From JBAUHN01 sp049680295 (GTDB lineage: Bacteria; Pseudomonadota; Alphaproteobacteria; Rhodobacterales; Rhodobacteraceae): a DNA stretch of 5,740 bases. The notes beneath the pieces were generated by a model. The model had not been told where the DNA came from. It saw only the letters and a list, made by a program, of their open reading frames with translations, and did not search any database. Made by a program: the position numbers and the translations under genes. Positions 4,676 through 5,740 of the stretch are shown here, piece after piece (the first letter of the stretch is position 1; each line of letters starts with the position of its first letter). Where the stretch lies: assembly GCA_049680295.1 (NCBI GenBank), contig JBAUHN010000240.1, forward strand, positions 1 through 5,740, given 5' to 3'.

Positions 4676-5740
4676 AGCCAGTTGCGTCCCGAAGGATCAA
4701 ATCGGCCGCTTTTTCACCGACCATAATAGCGGGCGCATTAGTGTTTCCTGTTGGAATAGACGGGAAAATCGAGGCATCCGCAATGCGCAAACCATCCACC
4801 CCGTGAACCCGTAGCGCCGGGTCAACGACCGAGGTGTTGGGATCACTGCCCATTCTACAGGTGCTGCATTGATGGAAAACGGTCCAGGATGTTGCGCGGA
4901 TATATTCTGCCATCTGCGCGTCGCTTTTGACGTCGGTTCCGGGCAGCAGTTCCGTCTTTATGGCCGACCGCAGGGCTGGCGCATCCGCGATCCGTCGCAT
5001 CAGACGGGTGCCTGCCAGCATCATCGCGCAATCATGTTCAGTGTCCAGATAGTTTGAATGCAATTCGGGCGCGTCCATGGGATTGGGTGATCGGATTTGC
5101 ATGTGACCCATGCTGGTGGGTTTGCAGGGGTTAAAGCCCAGCAAAAAGCCCGCAAAGGGATCGGGGCTCATCAAGGGGCGCACGCCAACCGGCGCACGGG
5201 TGTAACTGATCGGCGAAAAATACAGCTGCAAGTCCGGGCCTACTGAGGTGTCAGACAGGCGAACAAAGCCACCGCCCTGATTTAGGCTAAGCGAAAGCGG
5301 GCCTTTGCGCGTCAGGACATATTGCAGACCGGCGCGCATTTTGCCCAAAAGCGGACGCAGCTGCTGGTTAAGCGTCGGCACGGTTGCGCGGAAAACAAAA
5401 TCGCAGCCCAGGTGGTCTTGTAAATTCCGCCCAACTTGGCGCGCGTTTTTCACAACTGCGATGCCGTGGCGCTGCAATAATGCGCCCGGCCCGATCCCCG
5501 ATAGCTGCAACAGCTGCGGAGAGTTTATTGCCCCGCCCGACACGATAACCTCGGCACGGGCACGTGCCGCCCTCGTCTTGCCGTGTTTGACGTATTCGAC
5601 ACCCACGGCGCGATTGCCGTCAAACAGCACGCGGGTGGCATGGGCTTTGGTTTGGATGTGCAGGTTGTGCCTTTTTGCGACAGGGGCCAGATAGCTGCGC
5701 GAAGCTGAGGCGCGCAAACCCTCTTTGGTTGTGATCTGAT
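4674..5740 (-). CDS. GMC-family oxidoreductase, choline dehydrogenase-like (C-terminal part; runs off the right edge)
   Basis: An FAD-dependent alcohol or polyol dehydrogenase/oxidase of the glucose-methanol-choline family. The 354 visible residues begin inside the FAD domain (QITTKEGLRASASRSYL) and reach the true C-terminus. The N-terminal GxGxxG nucleotide-binding motif, about 180-200 residues upstream, lies outside the window, and the reading frame stays open to the edge. The second GMC signature is GGAINSPQLLQLSGIGP (fragment residues 68-84), followed by VGRNLQDHLG (102-111). The active site is present: His289 in the FHQCSTCRMG stretch, where choline oxidase has its catalytic His466, and Asn332 in PTGNTNAP, matching the second catalytic position (His or Asn in this family). 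The best resemblance is to the BetA-like branch, but that branch oxidises many alcohols, so choline is not implied; the tight pairing with an acid-sugar-type enzyme argues for a catabolic polyol or sugar-derived substrate. The promoter and any upstream transporter are out of view. Confidence 0.95.
   Translation of the reverse strand, partial: QITTKEGLRASASRSYLAPVAKRHNLHIQTKAHATRVLFDGNRAVGVEYVKHGKTRAARARAEVIVSGGAINSPQLLQLSGIGPGALLQRHGIAVVKNARQVGRNLQDHLGCDFVFRATVPTLNQQLRPLLGKMRAGLQYVLTRKGPLSLSLNQGGGFVRLSDTSVGPDLQLYFSPISYTRAPVGVRPLMSPDPFAGFLLGFNPCKPTSMGHMQIRSPNPMDAPELHSNYLDTEHDCAMMLAGTRLMRRIADAPALRSAIKTELLPGTDVKSDAQMAEYIRATSWTVFHQCSTCRMGSDPNTSVVDPALRVHGVDGLRIADASIFPSIPTGNTNAPAIMVGEKAADLILRDATG

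Overview
The window looks like chromosome from a marine-type alphaproteobacterium, most likely a Rhodobacteraceae/roseobacter relative. This is inferred from the moderately high GC content, the codon use, and the style of the proteins (GMC dehydrogenase plus enolase-superfamily catabolic genes, NhaP antiporter, pirin). No rRNA, tRNA, CRISPR array or insertion sequence is visible, and nothing marks the window as a mobile island.

Layout from left to right. (1) The 5' part of a pirin-family gene lies on the minus strand and runs off the left edge. (2) A 240-bp intergenic region holds an AT-rich core of about 27% GC, a short dyad and a 5'-leader hairpin. (3) A 71-codon single-TM protein gene lies on the plus strand, divergent from pirin and with a strong ribosome binding site. 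(4) Only 14 bp further on, convergently, is a 393-aa minus-strand protein of the reductive dehalogenase (RdhA) family. It has two 4Fe-4S motifs but no TAT signal. (5) Next, also on the minus strand, is a complete 417-aa CPA1/NhaP-type Na+/H+ antiporter. (6) A minus-strand catabolic pair follows: an enolase-superfamily (mandelate racemase-type) enzyme of 367 aa, directly preceded in transcription by the C-terminal 354 residues of a GMC (choline dehydrogenase-like) flavoenzyme that runs off the right edge.

How the genes may work together. The GMC and enolase-superfamily genes are 10 bp apart, and the second gene's Shine-Dalgarno overlaps the first gene's stop. They are therefore very probably co-translated and act on one carbon source, by oxidation of an alcohol or polyol followed by proton abstraction from a sugar-acid-like carboxylate. 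The antiporter is separated from them by 107 bp and probably has its own promoter. The RdhA-like gene follows the antiporter after 66 bp containing a hairpin.

The most noteworthy item is the RdhA-like protein. It keeps Tyr, Asn and Arg at the exact spacing of the catalytic residues of the respiratory dehalogenase PceA. It nevertheless lacks a TAT leader, has no RdhB-like gene in its operon, and ends in a basic, tryptophan-rich tail. Its substrate is unknown, and it could be a cytoplasmic, non-respiratory cobalamin enzyme in an aerobic marine bacterium.
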